Assembly: GCF_963675165.1 (NCBI RefSeq)
Contig: NC_087386.1
Span: forward strand, 5,901,566 to 5,965,565
DNA from: Halichondria panicea
Lineage: Eukaryota > Porifera > Demospongiae > Suberitida > Halichondriidae
Reading direction: 5' to 3'
DNA length: 64,000 nt
The notes under the pieces are model-generated. The model worked only from the letters and a program-made list of their open reading frames with translations, searched no databases and was not told where the DNA came from. Position 1 is the stretch's first letter. Every line of letters starts with the position of its first letter. Shown here piece after piece: positions 45,591-58,920 of this stretch. A program made the translations under genes and the position numbers.

Positions 45591-48500
45591 CTATAGACAC
45601 GACGCACAGCACGCTTCTCTATGTAATTTAGCACACGGTCTCGGCACATCATGACAGATATCCGGAGGTAAGGTATCCACACACAGTGGTTGGGTTGGTG
45701 GAGGGGGTTCTGTAGTGTAGTACACATGCATAATGATATCAGTCATCAACAAGCTCACCTAACAAACTAAGTCCTTGTAATAATGGCCCTCTCAAGTGTT
45801 GCCTCAATTTCATGCTAAAAAGTGCTATACGTTTTTTTCCCTACCAGCAACAAACTAGAATGTTCCATGTAAAAGTCTATGGCATACAATGCTATTAACA
45901 TAATTGACCACAGTACTACCAGTACTCCACTCACCAGTACACGGCGTAACTCCATTGCAGACCTGTACGCTACTGACTGGTCCAAAACATTGGGAGCACA
46001 CCTCCGGGTCCACTTCGCTGTCTCCTCTCACACAAGACACTTTTCTGTTCCTGAACCCCAGGCCTCCACACGGACACACACCCCACTCCCCCACACTCCA
46101 CTCAACGCACTCAGAGCTAGGGCAACTGGACAGAGGCTCAGGGGGCGGTCGCTCCAACCCCTCACACCACTCGGGAGGGAATATCACTATCTCTCCACCC
46201 TGATCAGCTCCACAAACATACTCGACCTCCTGAGTCTGTTGTCCACAACAGTTTCCAACACACTGCAAAGATGATCGTTGGTATGTACAAGGGCGTATAA
46301 AAGAGAGAGGGGATGCAACTGACTATCAACCCGGCCTACGTGCGAGCAAAAACTCAAGCCAGAGACCGGATATACTATGCACTGTACGCAAACATCTATT
46401 ATTAATCGCTGCCCACTAGTTTTTGTGTTATTAGGCTCACCTTCATCATGTTGATGTGCCATTTTACTTCACAATTGCCCCTCCTGTCATCGTAGCAGTC
46501 TCGTACTGGATCAGCTGGTTTAACTTGTCCCTCACAACAACCAGGAACTTTTTTACCACTTGTAGTATTCTTACATTTCAACACTCCAAATTGGACACCC
46601 GAACCACACGTATTGGAGCACTGCAATAATACACTCAAATGATAACAGTGAGCAAAATGAACGAAGGAATTGGACGATGTTCTAACTCTCGACTCACAGG
46701 CGGTATTAATTTTACGTAGATATTATATTTTTGTGCGGAAAGCATAATTAATAAGGCTTTTATTTGGTATTGGTTTCATCAAAAAATGTAAGAAATGTGG
46801 AGCAGAAATTGATCACTACTGCAAGCTATTGAAAATAGGTAATGAAATGAAAATCAAGCTCACTCTCAGAGGTACCTAAACCACAACAGGTCCTTTTCGG
46901 GGAAAACTACGCACGTTTAATTTGGTCATTTTTACCTTTTTCCATCTTTGGAACAGCCAGGTACATTGTGTGGAGCACGGACACGCCTCCTCCGTGGACG
47001 GTTGGTTGCTCTGGTTACAATACATTGTGTTGACTTGCTCTCCCGTAGTCACTTCCATACAAAAAGCTGTCCTAGAGCGACTCTCTCCACACATGCACTG
47101 TACACACAGGGAAAGGGGGGTGACATTGAGGCCTGGCTTGTACACACAGGGGAAGGGGGGTGACATTGGGGCCTGGCTCTGACTACTATAGCTCTTACTA
47201 CATGTACCTTGGACCATGTCCCAATATTCCACTGAGTTTCACACGAAGTGAAACACTCTCTTAACGACTCGGGCTTGGGCAAGTGTGAGCACAGAGCATC
47301 CCCAACAGCTGACGAAGCTTTCTCATTGGTCGGCTGTTGACATGTGATTTGTCTCACCTCACTGTCACGGCACACACACCCACTCCAGTCACCAACCACC
47401 CACCTGTGGTGAAAGAAACAGACGTATATGTTGCTTCCACCATTACACTTCGTAATTATATATACTTACCTTGCTAAACATAGCTGTGTGTTACACTTCT
47501 TAACGAGAGGGGCGGGCATTTGGTTCCCCTCACCCTCACAAAAGGCATCTGGAATAAGTCTGTCTGGATAGTTACTGTCTCTGCAAACTGGTCTTGCCAC
47601 TGAGATGCCCGATCCACAATCGACCGAGCAGTTATCATAGCAACCATACGCCCAGCTATACTCTCCGTCCATTGGTGGGTCCATTGCCGAGGGCATCTTG
47701 TCGGATTGGGGGCGTGTCTCCGTGTGATGATACTCATAGCTGACGTGAGGAGAGGTTCCATTCACACCCTTCAACTAGTGGAGAATTGACAAGTCTATTT
47801 GTGTTGAGTTTGACTTTCATAATGTTGTCATAACTCTATAACCATTTGGATTCCTTGTTAAAAAAAAGCGCTTCTATCTAATAATTATATGCTTTAGACC
47901 TGGTAAGCTCCAACCAGGCATTTTCTAAGTAGATGTCTACAGCACTTATCATGTCAACTGTCAATATGAGGAAGCTATAATTGACCTCAGGCTGACCTCC
48001 TCAAAGTAAACACTCACTAATTGTATTCATTACGTCATTACCTTTACAATGACCAGTTGTGACAGTGGACCTGTTGCACGCCATACTTCCTCCCCATCCG
48101 GTGTCACTTCATAGCTGAAGGCATCGGCACCAATCAGATTACTCGATTCTCCCGAGACAGCTATGTGTGTGTGTGTGTGTGGTCTATAGTGAAAGACACT
48201 GGAAAATGCTTTGTCATGTGAGTGTGAATAATCTCCATGTATTACGAAGCGTAGTAGATGCTGTTTGTTTACATGATATGATAACCATATTCACATGGGA
48301 TCCACATGCCTCAAATAGCTTACACCATTTCAAACATGCCTTCTACTCCCTCAACGGCAGTCATTCCTTGGACATTAACAAGCCTCGGTAATCTATCAAA
48401 GGCCTTTTCTAATATGAATAATCGATCAGTCTTTAACTACCGCTACACCCACCTGTCATTATTGCTGGTGTGTGTATATTCATTCATTCATTGCAGCACT

Positions 48501-49950
48501 TACAAAGTGACCCTGAGTTGGGGTGTAGGGCGTGTGTGATAACGATGGATGCAGCACCCACTGGAAAGTCCACCACTTGAACCGTACCTGCAGATCGATC
48601 AAGGACAATTTGAGTACAACACTTTTCACCTCATTTGGAAGAAACAAAATTGCTAACTTCGAGTGTGTAGACTAGTGTAACAGAGCTTATGGTGTGGTCA
48701 CTGTACACTGTACACTGCTACCATACCTACATGTAGTGGTACTATAATAAGGTTTGCAAGGTTGTAACCATAAATTCAGGATATTGTACCCTAGCTACCT
48801 GTAGTTGTTGAAGGTTGCACTGTAGCATGCACTGCAATGCAGGGAGGATGCGTGTCAGAGGGAGACAGACATCTCATACACTTGTCCTCCACTTTAGATG
48901 ACCCCAGCACACCATCGCAACCTAACACCTGCACGAGGGGGGTATATCATAATGTGAGGATATTAGACGGTGACCCTTGTTACAGAGGAGCCGGCCACTC
49001 ACCACACACAAGCTTCCAAGACAGATCCCCCCAGAGTGACAAGGTGTTCCGTCCACAATAGTAGATACGAACACAATTCCACGGTCATTCTCACAGTTTA
49101 AGGAGCAGTCCAGTGTGGCTGCATGCAGAGAGATGAGAACAGTAGCTTTGATCATCCATGCATGCATACATGCATAGTGATAACGTTGACAAGTAATTAT
49201 ACGAACTCAATGCGTCACACCTCTATAGCAATGTTTAGAGCAGTGCCCTTCTCGTTAGTTATCTGTTATCTTTATCAGCTATCTCTCTTATTATCATTAT
49301 TACGGAAGTAAGTAAACATGCAAACATACCATTGTGGGTGAGTGTCCACTCTCCAGGAAGGCCGGCCGTCCTGTCTCCGCATTGTTGTTCTCTGAAGTCT
49401 ACACCAGCTGTTGAAGACTGGCAAACCTATACAATATAGGGTCATTATAATAATTCAGTATAAATGGCTCAAAGCTATAATATAATTATTATATATACCT
49501 GTGCACAGCAAGACCTGTACTCCACCTTGGAGCCACTGCTGCACTGTCCATCACTAAATGTAGAATAATTGTGTATAAGTGTACTATAAATGAGAATCGT
49601 TTAATAGCTTACAGACAGTGAGCTGTTCTTGTTGAGACCCCAACTCCACAGGACCGGGAACATTGCGACCAAACTGACCAACTGTACCCTCCCAGACTCT
49701 GACAAGCTGTTGGCTGCAAGCGTGAAAACACACACATGCACTAACCAGTGGTTAATGCAGATATCACTCACTGCTCCAATGACTGGAAGCATCTCTGTGC
49801 AGAGCAGCAACAACCACAACACAGTGAGCTGCAGTCTGCATACAATGCATGCATGGATATGATCACAACTGCACCACAGAAATTAAATACTGAGCTAGAT
49901 CTAGCATAATAATATCACTGCATCCAGCCACAGGCTCACCTTGTTTCCAT
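45591..49950 (-). CDS. ADAMTS-like secreted matrix protein with TSP1 repeats and PLAC domain (688 aa)
   Basis: Fifteen exons: 49940-49950, 49772-49835, 49613-49713, 49499-49553, 49330-49426, 49003-49118, 48799-48928, 48504-48587, 48042-48160, 47470-47774, 47208-47403, 46936-47097, 46441-46620, 45935-46262, 45591-45709; all in frame. Order: signal peptide (LTVLWLLLLC), TSP1 (YSWSVWSQCSRSCGVGVSTR), cysteine-rich domain (VDGTPCHSGG, VLGCDGVLGSSKVEDKC), spacer (VQVVDFPVGAASIVI), degenerate TSP1-like cysteine-rich repeats (YSWAYGCYDNCSVDCGSG; WSVGEWGVCPCGGLG), and a C-terminal PLAC domain (DICHDVPRPC...CCASC). There is no metalloprotease HExxH, so it is an ADAMTSL/papilin-type protein acting outside the cell, probably in extracellular matrix. 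The first coding exon is only 11 nt. Exons 1 and 8 are the least certain. Confidence 0.85.
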
Positions 49951-50155
49951 TATGTTCTGATGATGATGGCTTGATAAATAATGTTTTCTGAATGGTTGAT
50001 CTCCTGCAATGGGCTATATTATATAGACATGATTGTTATTGAGAAAGGGGGGGCGTGACAGAGCTGCTCCACGTGGTTGAATTCTACTCCGTATCTATGG
50101 AAACATCAAAGGTTGTGCTTAAACCGCAAATACAAGACATCAAAGAGAAGCTGTA
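49951..50155. promoter_or_regulatory. Intergenic region between ADAMTSL-like and AK8 genes
   Basis: 205 bp between divergent start codons; room for a shared promoter only. It includes GGTTGTGCTT and a short G run, and no clear core element. Confidence 0.4.
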
Positions 50156-53100
50156 ATGGATGCTTTGAAGCGACCGCTGTTTGTCCCCCCTGAGTTCAGC
50201 GTGTATGCAGAAGAGAAAGGAGTGTTTCATCTATACCAGAGCATTCTCTCCCAGCTGGTTATACACAAACCTAAAGACCCACTCACCTTCATTGCTCAAT
50301 ACCTCGCCAAGCCAACTCAAGATCGTACGTTTAAATTTAATTAAACCGACGCTATTTTGGGGGTGGGTGTATGGAATGTTGATATCTCTGTGGATTACGT
50401 GACTGACATAGTTGATCGCTTCCCCCCCACACAGCGCCACGACTAGTTGTCTATGGACCCCCCACATCTGGACAGTACACTATAGTGAGAGTTGTTATTC
50501 CTGTCGCGGAAAACGCCTTCTAATTTAAATCACAATATTTATACTCGTTACAGATTGATTGATTGTGTTACTGTTACCCCCCGTCCTACAGAGTAAATTG
50601 GCAGCTCAAAAATTGAACGTAGTTCATGTAAATCCTCAGCGACTGCTGGTGGATGAGGACACTGTAACCAAGGTAACCAACGGCTCCTGTAACTATATAA
50701 CTAGCCACACCCCCATCGTATAGGAAGCGAGGGATCTACAGGTGGCGGGCAAGTCTATTCCTCCAGAGCTATGGGCACAAATCATTGCCACCAGACTAGA
50801 AGCAGATGATTGTACCAGTAAGGTAATGTGTTTTGATAGTCATTAATAGTTGAATCAATGATGGTTGATTTTCTTGGAATTAGGGCTGGGTGTTGGAGGG
50901 ATTTCCAAGAACCAGAGAACAGGTAGTACCCAGTTTTATAGTTCCATGTAATACTTATATACCTCACAAATTCTGCCACTTTGTTAGGCACTGGCTTTGA
51001 AGGCTGCTGGAGTTCTAGCAAAGCATTTCAGTGAGTTATTGTAATTTCGATTGCTCCATTAGCTATGTGCTGTCGCCAGTAATATATGTGTGAGTCATCA
51101 CTATAAGGGCTTGCTCTACCAATTCAGTTCATCTGTCAGCCCCGAATAATGTCCTACACGAGAGATATTCTGGCAAGCGTGTTGACTCTCTTAGTGGAGG
51201 TATGGTGTCCGCATCTCTGTATAAGAGGCTGTATTATTAGCACCCCCTTCCCCCCATCTGCAGATGTCTACCACTTGTTGTTTCATCCTCCTGACTCTTC
51301 GGACGTAGCCTCTCGACTGATTGAAGAGCCCAACGGAAAACAGGCTATGATGGAGGGGCTGGATCACTATCATCGATACTCCAGTCCACTACTTGACTGC
51401 TACTCCACGGTTTCCAAGACCTTCAATGCCGACCAACCACTCGACGATTTGTTTGAGGAAGGTATGTTAGAGTTACTGGGTAATTCAATCCTAAGCATGC
51501 TATGACCACTGAATTTTAACGATTGCTTGTGTTGGTACAATAACTCAATTGAGAAAGCCGTGTGTATAAACACTGTCATCTGAGCCGTGTTTGTTGAATT
51601 ACCGTAACATTGTGTAGTGATTCTCTTACATAACTTGCTGGAATACTTGACAAGGGAGGGAATGGAATATTTGTATGTTCTCAGAATATCAGTCGCTGAT
51701 ATAAATTCACAAATATTTGAAGCATTTTCTGCTTTGTCGTATTGTGTATACAAGCACATTGCTCAGAGGATTAACAGCAATTATGTTACCTAGATACCAT
51801 TATTATATATGCATAGTATGAGATTAATTCAGCCACACTGGCGCTAACTTTATTAGCATTCCTTAGAAGGCTTCTTCCACTAATATTATGGTCAAACTGA
51901 AAGTGTCTGTTGCTAAGAGTTGTCTGCCCCCTCCCAACATTTCCACACTCAGAGACACTCACTGTCTGTTTGTTAAGTACACAACACATTCCAGAGACAA
52001 TAACATAACACTTATTCCCCTCATTACATCATTATTTACAACCTCCTTTTCACCTCACTTGAAATGCAAACTTAGAGAAAACACTTCGTCATTCACTGTT
52101 ATAGGCTCTGTGTTCTGTACACACCAAGTCTCAGGTCAATTAGAGTAGCATTTTTGCTTTTTTACTTTTAGAACAGTTATACTGGAGTTTGCAGAATCTT
52201 TGCAACACCCCAGTAAAAGCGTAGAGCGTTATGCGTTCCTTATATGGATTTTGTGTACACACTGTGGTCTTGCTTAAATGTATGAGCATTCCCCATATAA
52301 GGAACCACAGTGCTACACACTTCTATTCATGTGTTGCAAAGATTCTGCAATCTCCAGTACAGTGGTGATTTCATTCAAAGATTCTGCAATCTCCAGTACA
52401 GTGGTGATTTCATTCAAAGATTCTGCAATCTCCAGTACAGTGATTGATGTCATTCAATGTGCTATATAGATCTAGGCAATAATGAATTCCCCTTATTCAC
52501 AGTGACCAGCTACTTGAGTAGTGAGCCTCGGTCTGCTGCCCCCCACACACCGAGGATTCTACTCCTTGGGCCCACAGGAGCTGGAAAGACTCTACAAGCA
52601 CTTCACTTGGCCCGCACGTACAATATTGTCTCAGTGGATGCTAGGGAACTCATCAGACGCACTATCAACTCTGGATCAAACGATGCTGTTAAAATGAAAC
52701 CATTCTACGAAAGAGGAATGATGAGTGAGTTTAAACTAACAATGACCTTATTCGTACTCTGTGTTACGATCACCCACTAAAAGTGTATTCTGTAGCTCTG
52801 TGATAGCTCTATTGTCATTCAATGTCGTGTTTATATAAACGATTCCATTTTCTGAAAAAGAATTGGGTGTTTTTGAGCCTGTTTTCAAAGCTATATATAA
52901 CTCTGAGTGATAATTAATTTTTGATTGTCCAATTTCACTATTAATTAAGAAATGCATTTTTTAGCCCTTTGAAATACCTATTCCTAATTATGGTGTTTAG
53001 ATCGGTGATTTCTTTCTGGTTCAAATGTTCCTTTTTTCCGAATAATTATAGGTGGGGAAATGGGCCTGTTTTCAAAGCATGCCGATAAATTGAATTTGGA

Positions 53101-53980
53101 TTGTCCAATTTTACAATTAAAAGATGCGTCTAGCAGCCCTCTGATTGCTCTATTCAATGGTGTGCGTAGATCAGTGATTGGTTTCAGCTAACCTGTTTTT
53201 TTTGTGCAGTTCCTGACGACATGGTGATATCACTTCTCTCTCAGCGATTGTCCCGATTGGATGCTACTAGTAGAGGCTGGGTACTCCATGGCTATCCACT
53301 CACGAGGGATCAGGCAGACCTACTAACCAAAGTTGCCCAAGCACCCAATAGAGTGTTCTTCCTCAACCTCCCTGAGGACTCTGTTCGGGAAAGACTGTCC
53401 ATGAGACGATTAGATCCTGTCACTGGGGACAGGTACACTCTCTACCATAATCATTGCACACACGTACACAATACACACACGTTTGTATCCATTTATTTTG
53501 ACTAATGGCATAGCATAAATTAAATTTGTTAGACCAAAAATGATTTAATTGTCTAGTTTGAACTGTCCATTTTCACTTTTGTAGCTCTTTGATAGCTCTA
53601 TCTATAATATCAATGATATCTTCTGAAAAGCGTGATTGAATTTATCACTTGTGTGTGTGTGTGTGTGTGTGTGCAGGTACCATCTGTTATTCAAGCCACC
53701 TCAGAGTCAGGAGATCAAAGACAGGCTTGTCATAGTAAGTTAATTTCCTTGCCTCTGTATTATATTTATAGTCACTGTTTAACCCCTCCAGCATCCTCGT
53801 GACTCAGAGTCCAAGGTGACGGCTCGTCTGTCACTATATAATAGTTACATAGAGGACCTGGTTGACTGCTACCCATTGGCCCAACACATCAACGCTGACC
53901 AAGACCCACTCACTGTGTTTGAATGTATTGAGAGTGTACTCATCAGACCAGCCACCAAGCAAACATCTCCCAAGCACTAA
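50156..53980 (+). CDS. AK8: Adenylate kinase 8 (480 aa)
   Basis: Twelve exons: 50156-50324, 50435-50484, 50592-50672, 50724-50822, 50884-50922, 50988-51030, 51128-51199, 51264-51461, 52503-52724, 53210-53432, 53677-53734, 53792-53980; in frame, 480 aa versus 479 in human. There are two nucleotide-kinase domains: domain 1 with GPPTSGQ, GWVLEGFPRTREQ and LSAPNNVLHERYSGKR; domain 2 with LLLGPTGAGKTLQALHLA, GWVLHGYPLTRDQ and NRVFFLNLPEDSVRERL. The enzyme transfers phosphate between adenine nucleotides, and AK8 is associated with cilia. The first P-loop has Gln where Lys is expected, while the second is intact. The residues before domain 1 match the AK8 N-terminus (PPEFSVYAEEKGVFHLYQ). Confidence 0.95.
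52182..52453. mobile_element. MITE with CTGGAG/CTCCAG ends plus 39-bp tandem copies
   Basis: In AK8 intron 8, CTGGAGTTTGCAGAATCTTT (52182) and its complement (ending 52357) form inverted ends with one mismatch, flanked by TA. The right end is then repeated as 39-bp units (CAAAGATTCTGCAATCTCCA...), copies starting near 52337, 52376 and 52415. Confidence 0.7.
52795..53180. repeat. Interspersed repeat in AK8 intron 9
   Basis: Phrases such as TGTAGCTCTTTGATAGCTCT and 'CAATGGTGTG' recur in diverged form within this intron (52795, 52965, 53135). They also occur at 53580, in NELFE intron 8 (about 44180-44350) and, inverted, in a TLS1-homologue intron (about 39490-39540). Ends cannot be set. Confidence 0.45.
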
Positions 53981-54153
53981 CATTTATATCCATGTAACCA
54001 TTAATACATAACATTATAATTTTAGTTATCACTTGACATATCTTGCACAATACTGTTAATGATCTGAAAACTTATTTTGTCCAACAATTACATCAAAACA
54101 ATAAAAATTAACCCAACGACAATTATCATAGTCATGATCAGTTGATTTGTAAG

Positions 54154-57094
54154 CTACTTGTAGTTCAAGGTGAGATCGATCAGCATGCTGGCTATTCCTC
54201 GAGTGATGGGGTGGTCAGCTCCGTACAGTCTTAGAGCTACCTTCCTAGCCTGCAGTGTGTGTGTGTGTGTGAGCTAGGGATTTAAACAAAAAAATAAATT
54301 TGCCTTATCTGACCATAGAATCGGGTAACCACCTTAAGACACGAGTGGCAGGAATAACTACTATTAATTTTAAGGTTAGGGTATTGTGTACACTCATGAA
54401 TATTCATGAGTTTAATTCTGTCAGCTTTTTCTCTCTTGCAGGTTCAAAGAAGTCTGCTGTACTTATATTGTATGATTATTAACTCTATTGCTATTGTTTT
54501 GTGTAAGAATGCCATGATTATGAAGATGTATGAATGAGAAATGTGGGCATCAAAACCGCAAGTATAATAAAATAGACTATTTTTTGCATCAATTTATAAG
54601 AGCAGTAAGTACTTTCAGCAGGTATCTATATGTAGCTAAGTACCTTCCAGAGGGCCAGACGAAGAGATATTCGTTGTAAAACTTCATACGGGCGAGTAAA
54701 AGCTAAGAGTAGACGGTAAGTATCTAAAAATACGCTTGATCTTTCGATAAACAGGAGGCTAGCTCCAACCGGATTGAAGCAAAATTTCTCTTCGTCTGGC
54801 CCTGCCCCTACCTTTCTTTAATTGGATAGAGCCCTCAGTTGAAGATTCCCGGGTTTATCCATGCTAAAAATTGACGCAAAAACTACAGTACAACTTGTCT
54901 GCTGCTACACTAAAAACATAGCGATAATGATATTCATACTCCATAAATATCGCGGGGGGGGGGGGGCGAAATTTTGACTGCTTGTTTTACTCTCAGGGAG
55001 GCTATGCAGGGGGGGGTGTTTGGTGTTATGTACAAGTAATTAAGTAGATGTAGTATTTGATAGGATTTGACCTGCTGTGTGTCTTTCTTTGGAGTGTGCT
55101 ATAAAAATTGCTGAAAAATGCTTGTCTTTTTTTATTACACAAAATTATGACAATGGTATAGATTATGCTCATAACTAGCCACCACATGTAATATGTTACT
55201 GGGGGTGACCATACTGATCTGATCTGATTCCTTAATTTTAAAGGTGGTATGCACAACGGTAAACACTAAACATGGTAGATAAACACGAAAAGCAGACAAC
55301 ACAAACAGAAAAAACAAGCAGATGCTTGGCCTGGAGAGCCAAGAATGAAGGGTTAAAGAGTCTTTAACGGTGTACCAACCCTCCCCATTCGTCTGTTGCA
55401 TTCAAAGTCACTAAACACTAAATAGTTATTGTACACCTTATATTCACATTGAGACCATGCTCAATAATTGTAAGCTCAAGCTGACATATGAAGTATAGGA
55501 CTTATCTTCAGACTTGGATTGATATTGGTTGCTGTGATACCCAGTTCAAGTTGGCTTTGAGGGAGGGAGGCTTAGCTATAAAGTACAACCCTGTATTGTC
55601 TGGCCAGGTTTTGTGGTACATGCAGTTGATACATTGTAGTGGGGTTGGGCAATGTGGGTTCTTCTATGTGGTAAGTTGAAGGAGCACAAAACAAACTTAA
55701 ACCTCAAATTTGGAATTAGCAACAGCAAGAGTTCTTGGCAACATGCATTAGTCAAGATAGTAGTGTGTGTGTGTGGGGGGGGGGGGTACTCTACTGTACA
55801 GTGGAGGGCTTGCCTCGGCGTGGTAGTATAGTGAGGAACGTAGGATCTTTTGGTCACAAGTTCCTAAATAGAGAGACCGTCCCATGCTCGCAATCGTCAT
55901 TAGCTGGATTGCACTGTCAGGATGAAGGGGCCCATAGTGACGGCTGTGTGTGCATGTGTGTGTATGTGGGAGGAAGTTAGCTGTATACACTCACCATCTC
56001 GGTTCCAATAATTCAATTTTGTACTTGAGCGCCTCCTTCAAGCGACTCATATCAATACTGGTCAGATATTGTGTGTGTGTGTGTGTGCGTGTGCATGGGA
56101 TAAAGTTGACTGTATATACTTACCGAGATGGTGCTTCCATGTTGTTCAAGAAGTGACTCAACTTAATACTGACATTGCTCAGATGCTCCATAAGACGCTG
56201 CCACAGAATATTATCATGGGATAGTTGTGTCAAATGGCTTGTGTACAGCACTCTGCCTTTGTCATACACCTCCTGCCACTGTACACACAAACTGTTAGGG
56301 AGCAAACACACACACTCTGATGGTTTATGTAAATTACAGTGGCAGGATATTATCTTCACATTCCTGTAAACCATCCAACTCTGCTAGCTTCTCTTCCATC
56401 TCCTGTCGTAACGGACCGGGGATTTCCCTTCCTACAACACAGGATGAGAGCGTAATAAACTAGTACACTAAAAGCAACAAACCATCGGCAGCCATAAGAG
56501 CAATTGCTCAGAACATCCCTATAGTAATAGAGAAACATAAGGAGAATGTGAAACACCACGTACACCAGCAACCACTCACGGGGGATTTGCTGATGTCCTC
56601 TAAGCATCTCTCACAGGCACAGGTGAAGTTGTACCTCTTCTGTAGCCTGGTTTGACGCTCACTCAGTAATTCCAGTGTCTCAATGTAGGTAATGAACAGT
56701 TGCTCATCAGGACCTATATCCCTGACAGCCTTGAGGACTAGTTGTCGTCCATTAAACAAGGGAAGAGTGTTGGGACGACAGGAATAGTTGAGCAGAGAGG
56801 GGGCAGAGTACACGGCCTCGCCCACTTTAGAGGTGTTGTCAACATCGCTTATTATTGAGAAGTGATTACAAATCAACTATACAGAGAGAGAGGGATTAAA
56901 GTAACACGATAAACAACCACAATGGTGTACCTTCAGGAAGAGCTGATCGATGACATGCAGAGGATAGTCACAGAGACGAGTGATCATGCGAATCAAGTTC
57001 TGTTCAACCCGTCTGTCAAACCAGTCAACAGGAACTATGGAGGGAATATTATTATGCCTCTGTGCGCATGCGCAAACGAGATATACATGTACGA

Positions 57095-57139
<45 letters not shown>

Positions 57140-58229
57140 TGTAGACTGCTACAGCTGCTCAGGGATCAATAAACTCTTACTTGGAGATTCTAGTAAAATA
57201 ATGCTTCGATCGTTCTCGAGTTATGTACTTGGACAGTGGAATGCCATTGCAGTATTTTCAGAAGAGCGCGTAGCAAAACTTGTCCATGGAGTGTTACTAC
57301 TCTACTTAGTAGTTAGCTCTGTACTAGAATGCTATTACAGTAGCCTAGACTTTGTGTACTTTTGGTATCCTTTTAATCATGATCGGTGATAGAAAGAAAA
57401 TAGCTGTACAACAAACCTACAGCAGCTAGCTAGCTATAATTATAGCTCTGTGTTTGTTTTACATTCTTTTGTCAGGATCTTTTTCTCAGTATTATAGGAA
57501 GTTTTACGGGGGAAAATATCCAATAACGCATGCGCAAGCAGTCAGTAGCAGGCCTTCTCTTCAGGGGAGGCCAGTGAAGGAGGCTATCGTGTATGATCTC
57601 TGCAGTTTCTAGTAACATTTTTATTAGAAAACATCATTGACAGCGTGCAATTATAATTACTGGACCGGATGTGATAAACTTTGAAACATCCACCAAGGCA
57701 TCGGTACCCACGGGTGCTTTCATTAATAGAGCTAGCTGTTGCTTACGTGAGCAGAGGTGTTGAGTGTCCCTGGTCAGTGCTCGGAGAACTAGTCTTACGA
57801 ATGGTGCAGCCCGAGTACGACTCAAACCACTTACACCCTCACACTCTGTCTTATGCAGCGGCCAATCCAAACGCTGCAAAGTAGCGTAACATACACTGAA
57901 GGACACACACGCATCTAGACACACGCACGCATACGTACCTGGCAGTCAGAGTTGTAATAATAAACAAACTTGCATCGGCTGCACTTCTTCAGTGACCTAC
58001 ACAGGAATCATGAGCACTGCATGCAATACACAATCACTCACTCTGATCTGTTGAAACAGTGCTCACAGATAGTGCCTCTAGTCTCCTCCACACTGCAATG
58101 TGCTATAGGTAGTTCACTGAATATAGTGTCCCCAGCAGATATAGGCACTTTAGTAAACACTCCTCGACCCATCCCGGCCACTGTGCGCAACTCCAGCGAT
58201 GGAGATAGCCTCCTCAAGTCTTCCTCCAT
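54154..58229 (-). pseudogene. SMYD-type SET/MYND gene, copy 1, degenerate
   Basis: Exon equivalents: 58042-58229, 57939-57996, 57747-57873, 56931-57034, 56580-56876, 56483-56518, 56338-56431, 56124-56291, 55814-55943, 54154-54249. Exon layout is as in copy 2, with SET, MYND and C-terminal helical parts. Three lesions are visible. A MYND zinc ligand is Tyr (YYYNSDC versus YCNSDC). The SET NHSC motif reads NYSC. Exon 6 has lost one base (CTCTTATGG versus CTCTTAATGG), which shifts the frame and brings a stop in exon 7. Exons 7-10 are otherwise open, so decay is recent or the lost base is a sequencing error. A remnant of exon 8-like sequence lies at 55995-56060. The last intron starts with GC. 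Confidence 0.8.
54250..55813. other. Large last intron of SMYD copy 1
   Basis: 1.56 kb without a convincing gene. It contains a small inverted-repeat insert (AGGGCCAGACGAAGAGA at 54651, complement ending near 54803; TACCTT on both outer sides) and a run of 13 G near 54954. In copy 2 the matching intron is only 74 bp, so this is mostly inserted sequence. Confidence 0.5.
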
Positions 58230-58736
58230 TGCAGCTAGCTATCGCACATGTGTTAGATTAGATCCTTGCCCATGCACAAGACAATCTACTGCAGCAGCCC
58301 CTCCCCCTGATCCTTGATCGCAATCCCAATGAACACCTGTATGTGGATTTGTGTTCTACGGTTCTTGCTAATTTGGGCTCTAATAGCTACACCTGCAGGT
58401 GTTGCTTACTTGTTCTGGAGCTTCTGGTTCAAGAAAGGTGTCTGTGATGGTTAAAATACGCCTGGGAAGGTTGTACCCAAGATTCAGGACAACCCTGACA
58501 AAATCAATGTGAAAGCTCCAAGAGTTGCTGGTTTTATTTATAATTATGACTGGCATACACTCGTGTTGACATTACTTCCTCGTACCCACTAAAAAGTGCA
58601 AAACAGTAACATAACAACAACACAGTGGATGAACTATAGACCCATAGTATATATATCTGTATATTTAAGAGATAAGTACGTACTCCATTGGAAAATCCTT
58701 CAAAAGAAGCAAGCAAACAAATAGCGAATCAGAAAG

Positions 58737-58860
58737 TGACTGCTAGCAACCTAATTGGTCCAACACATCAACGCTGACAAATACCCACTCACTACCAAGC
58801 AAACATCTCCCATACATGGCATTGTACTTTACATTACACAATACTGTTATGAACATTTTA
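58737..58860 (+). pseudogene. Relic of AK8 last exon and 3' UTR
   Basis: Fragments TCCAACACATCAACGCTGAC, CCACTCACTACCAAGCAAAC and TTACACAATACTGTTATGA match AK8 exon 12 and its 3' flank (53878-54060), with internal deletions. It sits 60 bp from the stop of SMYD copy 2, just as real AK8 sits 174 bp from SMYD copy 1. Confidence 0.85.
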
Positions 58861-58920
58861 TTAACTGTACTTTTTTAACTGCAGCAAAAATTACAATGTA
58901 GTAAATAATCATTATTATAA

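Noticed and set aside
49601..49822. Alternative start of the ADAMTSL-like gene in a long first exon
   Set aside because: The frame has no ATG before the hydrophobic leader; splicing from the 11-nt exon at 49940-49950 supplies the ATG and correct phase.
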